From NCBI GenBank assembly GCA_963971425.1, contig OZ020525.1, positions 18,544,187 through 18,608,186 on the forward strand: 64,000 nt of DNA, written 5' to 3'. The translations under genes and the position numbers were made by a program. Of the stretch, positions 60,501 through 64,000 are shown in pieces. The stretch comes from Bryoerythrophyllum caledonicum. Taxonomy: Eukaryota > Streptophyta > Bryopsida > Pottiales > Pottiaceae. Each line of letters starts with the position of its first letter. Positions within the stretch are counted from its first letter, which is position 1. The notes beneath the pieces are model-generated. The model was not told the DNA's origin. It did not search any database and saw only the letters and a list, made by a program, of their open reading frames with translations.

Positions 60501-62454
60501 ACTATATCAACGTTGTAAGTACATCCGTGCTCCGATAATCATATAGCTTGTTATGTTTTATTTTCTTAGTTCATTCTCATTCATGCATGTTTTGTACATT
60601 ACCACAAGGTTTATACATTATGTATTCGATTAAACCATTATTTTATATAGGCCTATGCTTGTACAATATATGCTTGTAGAGCCTGAGCATGTGGACCTAG
60701 GTAGCAATGTAGACCCCATTTGCCTGAGTGTATTGAGTTAATGAAGTATTACTCATATGATATTGGGTTTAGGTTGCCTTTGGAGCCAGCAATGCCGGTG
60801 GAGTCAGTGGCTCCGGTGGAGTCGGTGGCGCTTGTGGAGATAGTGGAAGTTGTGGAGCAGGTGCAGAATCAAGGCAATTCAGACACTCCGGCTGGATCAA
60901 GTCACCAGAGGAGATCAAAAAGACCAAGGCTAGAGAAAAACATAGAAGCCACGGCAAGTGAAGAAGACCAAGAGAAGAAACATGGGAAGAAAAAGACAAA
61001 GAAGAAGACCCATCCACGACCCAAAGTGAGAACTTAATTTTTTTTAATTCACTTTGTGGGATTACAATCGGCAACTAGTTCAAGTTTGCAATGGCTTTCT
61101 ATTTCCTTGGAAAAGTCTATGCCACCATTATATATCTTTGAATTGATAAAGAGACTTTTTTACTAATATAGATTTTTTCTATGATCTACAAAGCTAACAT
61201 GTTTATGAGGTTGTATTTCTAATTCATTTTTGTCCATAGGCACAACTATGGTTTGATACAATGGACTTATCCAAGGGACTCGAAGTTGTTCCAGTGTCCG
61301 TGTGCCTGGATAGCTTGAAGGTCCATGAATTACAAGAATTTACTTACATTAACCGCTCCAGGATGTCTGATTTTGCATCCCACCTATCTAAAGTCACAGT
61401 GGATTCTCCACAGTTTTGCCGTGATTGCCAAAGCAATTGTCTTGGACAAGGCTGCAATTGTGGAGTACGCACAATCAAACAATCACCTTATACTACCCAA
61501 GGTCGACTCCGAAGTATCCTTCACCAAACTGTAAGTGTGAAATATATTTTCCGTCTTGTACCTTCTTGTACAATTTGTATTGCGCTTACCACTATGTACA
61601 ATGTTGGTACATCCTATACGATTTTTTCAATTTCATCATGGTTTTGGCAGGAATTGATGGAGGAGGTTTTGTTTTGCGATGGAGAGTGGTGCATGGAGCA
61701 AGACGTTGGTGGTTGTCCTGGTCACATGAACAGAATTTTTTTGCAGGAATGCAATGACGCATGCAAGTGTTTGCTCTCTTGTGGAAATCGGGTGGTCCAA
61801 AGTGGAGGGCGTATCCCCATACAAGTGTATTGGTCCGGAGTGAAGGGATGGGGACTTAGATCTAAGAAATTTATCAATAAGGGGACTTTTGTGTTTGAGT
61901 ATGTGGGGGAGATTGTGACTGATGCAGAGTTGCAGCATCGTAGGGCCTTGGGGAGACTTGGGAAGTCAGAGGCGTACACTATGGCGCTCAATGCCACTTG
62001 GAAACCAGAGGAGGACTATTCGAACAATGTTGGATTTTGCATTGACGCCACAAATTTCTCCAATGTTACAAGGTTTTTGAATCATAGGTATTTCCTTCCA
62101 ACATCAAAATGTATGAAGACAATTTTACTTTGAGATTTATTTGGAAAATTGTGATTTGTATTAATCAAAATTGTGTGTGCATGTATTTTTTACAGATGTG
62201 AAGATGCAAACCTTATAGATGTTCCAGTGACGATTGACAACAGTGACATACGATTGTTCCACGTAGCCTTTTTTGCATGAGTCAATATTCCGGCTTGGGA
62301 GGAATTGACCTGGGATTATGGCTGTTGCTTTGATAGATCACAAGTTAACGAGGTAGATGCAATATTTCCTTTCCATTGTCAATGTGGTAGCACTCGCTGC
62401 CGGGACAGTAAAATTGACGATTCAGCCATTCAACTCACACTTGACATTTTTTGA
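57529..62454 (+). CDS. Gene B: RING-H2 plus SET-domain histone methyltransferase
   Basis: Predicted join(57529..58550, 58852..59630, 60394..60514, 60713..61025, 61240..61530, 61651..62087, 62196..62454), 1074 codons, all phases consistent. Order: Arg/Gly-rich start, an acidic DEEQDDE repeat (about 55-150), the domain shared with gene A (FTKHYGFKDEGANPSKL, VNWAAYGAATNKTQREAHK), a coiled coil (LEMEKLELEATVDLERQVAS) and a RING-H2-like finger from C497 (CVLCGFPFPNYEIVISSCKH). A basic tail (KKKTKKKTHPRPK) follows, then pre-SET Cys cluster (from about 805, FCRDCQSNCLGQGCNCG), SET (GWGLRS at 908, YVGEIVTD, NHRCEDANL at 986, ELTWDYG) and post-SET (CQCGSTRCRD). The join 61025/61240 uses donor AAA|GTGAGA just before a TAA and acceptor CCATAG, phase 0. 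SUVH/SUVR-type SET proteins methylate histone H3 Lys9. A TGA at codon 1016 interrupts SET. If the 61025 splice is not used, there are two adjacent genes. Confidence 0.65.
57685..57965 (+). repeat. Acidic 21-bp coding repeat in gene B
   Basis: Units like GACGAGGAGCAAGATGATGA encode about a dozen variants of DEEQDDE within the first exon, giving a strongly acidic low-complexity segment. The opposite strand's open frames here are shadows. Confidence 0.9.
60117..60300 (+). repeat. 20-bp intron satellite built on TTTTGTACTAATGTGTACTG
   Basis: About nine copies of a 20-bp unit lie in the third-exon-flanking intron of gene B (59631-60393). Each contains one or two GTAC cores. Confidence 0.9.
62278..62280 (+). 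other. In-frame TGA inside the SET domain of gene B
   Basis: The reading HVAFFA-stop-VNIPAWEELTWDYG breaks between two conserved SET motifs. CGA (Arg) at this position would give FFARVNIPAW, close to what the family has, and CGA to TGA is the change expected from deamination of a methylated CpG. It would remove the ELTWDYG and post-SET parts. Confidence 0.75.
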
Positions 62455-62461
62455 TCTTGAG

Positions 62462-62507
62462 TGAAATGATTCTACATGTTCTATTTTCTACATGTAGAAT
62501 CATTTCA
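62462..62507. terminator. Perfect 17-bp inverted repeat after gene B
   Basis: Arms TGAAATGATTCTACATG (62462-62478) and its exact complement (62491-62507) with a 12-nt loop, starting 8 bp after the TGA stop. It could fold in the 3' UTR. Calling it a 3'-end or stability hairpin is inference. Confidence 0.6.
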
Positions 62508-63173
62508 ACCGGAACTCTAAAACATTGAACAACTTCCATAATTATATCACATTCTTATTATGTTATTGTTATATTGTTTTAATTCAAAATCAAGGTATTA
62601 TATGTATGACATTTGTATCCAGTATAATGCTTGTACCAAATTATAAAAATTACATAGAAGGTAGGATATTTCTAAACTAATGAATATACATAAAACGGGA
62701 TACTCAGAAACCATCAATGTTTCATGACCTTTAGGATGACCACTAAATGCAATCTAAAAAATGAAATAATTAGCAAATAAACATGTGCAAAAAAAATACT
62801 TAACTGTTACAATCTAAACCATCAAAACGTCATGACTGTTGTGGTGACCGCCAACTGCAAAGAAAATAAACTAATCAGCAAAAAAAATGTGTAAAAGATG
62901 TACTCACAAGATTTGGTGATGATTATATCTAATGCTTTAAACAATATAGAATTTAGTACCTCATAGGATTTGAGTTTCTTTAGATGTACTAACCTAGCAA
63001 CAATTAATCAAAACACTCCCAATAGTTTGAGTATGGCTGTAGACATTCTCTTTAGTCACTAGCAAAATCCAGAAAATGCTCATCCTAAACCCAGTCCAAT
63101 GCAAGAGAAACTATAATATCATAGAAGAAACAACAAGATTTGTGTACAATCATCGCAATTAATACAAACTAGC
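62508..63173. other. Non-coding region between gene B and the satellite
   Basis: AT-rich. It contains two loosely similar stretches around 62,705-62,765 and 62,815-62,870 (AAACCATCAA...TGACC...) and scattered GTAC words. No gene seen. Confidence 0.4.
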
Positions 63174-63813
63174 TAGTACAACTAGTACAACTTGTACAAC
63201 TAGTACAACTAGTACAACTAGTACAACTAGTACAACTAGTACAACTAGTACAACTAGTACAACTAGTACAACTAGTACAACTAGTACAACTAGTACAACT
63301 AGTACAACTAGTACAACTAGTACAACTAGTACAACTAGTACAACTAGTACAACTAGTACAACTAGTACAACTAGTACAACTAGTACAACTAGTACAACTA
63401 GTACAACTAGTACAACTAGTACAACTAGTACAACTAGTACAACTAGTACAACTAGTACAACTAGTACAACTAGTACAACTAGTACAACTAGTACAACTAG
63501 TACAACTAGTACAACTAGTACAACTAGTACAACTAGTACAACTAGTACAACTAGTACAACTAGTACAACTAGTACAACTAGTACAACTAGTACAACTAGT
63601 ACAACTAGTACAACTAGTACAACTAGTACAACTAGTACAACTAGTACAACTAGTACAACTAGTACAACTAGTACAACTAGTACAACTAGTACAACTAGTA
63701 CAACTAGTACAACTAGTACAACTAGTACAACTAGTACAACTAGTACAACTAGTACAACTAGTACAACTAGTACAACTAGTACAACTAGTACAACTAGTAC
63801 AACTAGTACAACT
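63174..63813. repeat. 9-bp satellite (ACTAGTACA)n, about 71 copies
   Basis: A nearly perfect array of about 640 bp. Every unit contains the palindromes ACTAGT and GTAC. A few edge units differ (CTTGTACAA near 63190, CTAAAACAA at the end). Confidence 0.97.
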
Positions 63814-64000
63814 AAAACAATAGTACTATCTCGTACAAATAAAAAATGCTAAAAATAAAAGTCCAAGAGTAAATATAATACGCAATTGTTTCCAACATGT
63901 ACAACCACAGTACACTAAGTACAAATTGGTACAAACGGTACAAATAATGAAGTTGATGCCTAGTACAAACATATCATCATTCCACAAAGACAAGTATAAC
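63814..64000. other. GTAC-rich flank of the satellite
   Basis: Non-satellite DNA that still has many GTAC words (GTACAACC, GTACACTAAGTACAAATTGG, GTACAAACGGTACAAA). It looks like the seed text from which such arrays expand. Confidence 0.4.

Noticed and set aside
61531-61650. Coding continuation between two SET-gene exons
   Set aside because: The frame stays open across 120 bp, but a good donor GTAAGTGTG and acceptor TTTTGGCAG bound it and the text (FRLVPSCTICIALTTM) is not SET-like. I treat it as an intron.
21926-62280. TGA reassigned to an amino acid in this genome
   Set aside because: A few in-frame TGAs fit CGA decay. Nearby frames use all three stops normally, and the SET gene itself ends in TGA at its natural end.
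63174-63813. Thr/Ser repeat protein read through the 9-bp array
   Set aside because: The frame exists only because the unit is a multiple of three. There is no start context or flanking coding sequence.

Overview
The window looks like nuclear DNA of a green plant or a charophyte alga (streptophyte), most likely a non-seed lineage. The evidence is a plant-type Ty3/gypsy element, hAT transposases with a DUF659 domain, a plant SUVH/SUVR-like SET gene, short GT-AG introns and heavy repeat loading. I cannot name the species from the sequence. There is no bacterial or organelle gene organisation, no tRNA or rRNA gene and no CRISPR array that I can see.

Layout. 1-3.98 kb is AT-rich non-coding DNA. 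3.98-10.15 kb (minus strand) is a decayed transposase-like gene with a SWIM zinc finger, split by about 3.4 kb of foreign repetitive DNA. A 157-bp palindromic CACTA-like MITE sits at 10.95 kb. 11.1-14.6 kb holds a broken, unrecognised coiled-coil protein gene (minus). About 15-28 kb is a very large LINE (plus). It has a broken ORF1, a duplicated leader, a 2A-like skipping peptide, an AP-type endonuclease, a reverse transcriptase, RNase H and a C-terminal region resembling a restriction-like endonuclease. 28.0-30.0 kb carries a fragment of a gypsy pol, an unrecognised coding relic and a 163-bp tandem repeat. 30.1-32.1 kb is the front part of a hAT element (plus). 32.3-45.3 kb is a young, whole-looking Ty3/gypsy element (minus) with 2.65-kb LTRs and a perfect 5-bp target duplication (CTTGT). 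It sits about 70 bp beyond the stop codon of a second hAT relic (minus, 45.4-47.0 kb).

The gene-bearing part is 47.8-62.5 kb. Gene A (48.5-51.2 kb, 2 exons) and gene B (57.5-62.5 kb, 7 predicted exons) are paralogs. Each has a conserved N-terminal domain, a coiled coil, a C-terminal RING-H2-like finger and a basic tail. In gene B a phase-0 donor just before the apparent stop splices in frame to a pre-SET/SET/post-SET histone methyltransferase. The predicted product is therefore a RING plus SET protein, a combination I do not know from plants. Gene A has no SET exon. Gene B carries one in-frame TGA inside SET, at a place where CGA (Arg) would fit the family.

The genes are separated by AT-rich minisatellites, a TA-flanked MITE, a GTAC-rich intron satellite and, at the right end, about 71 copies of a 9-bp repeat. 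The best candidates for something undescribed are the RING-SET gene with its paralog, and the dual-endonuclease LINE with a 2A peptide.
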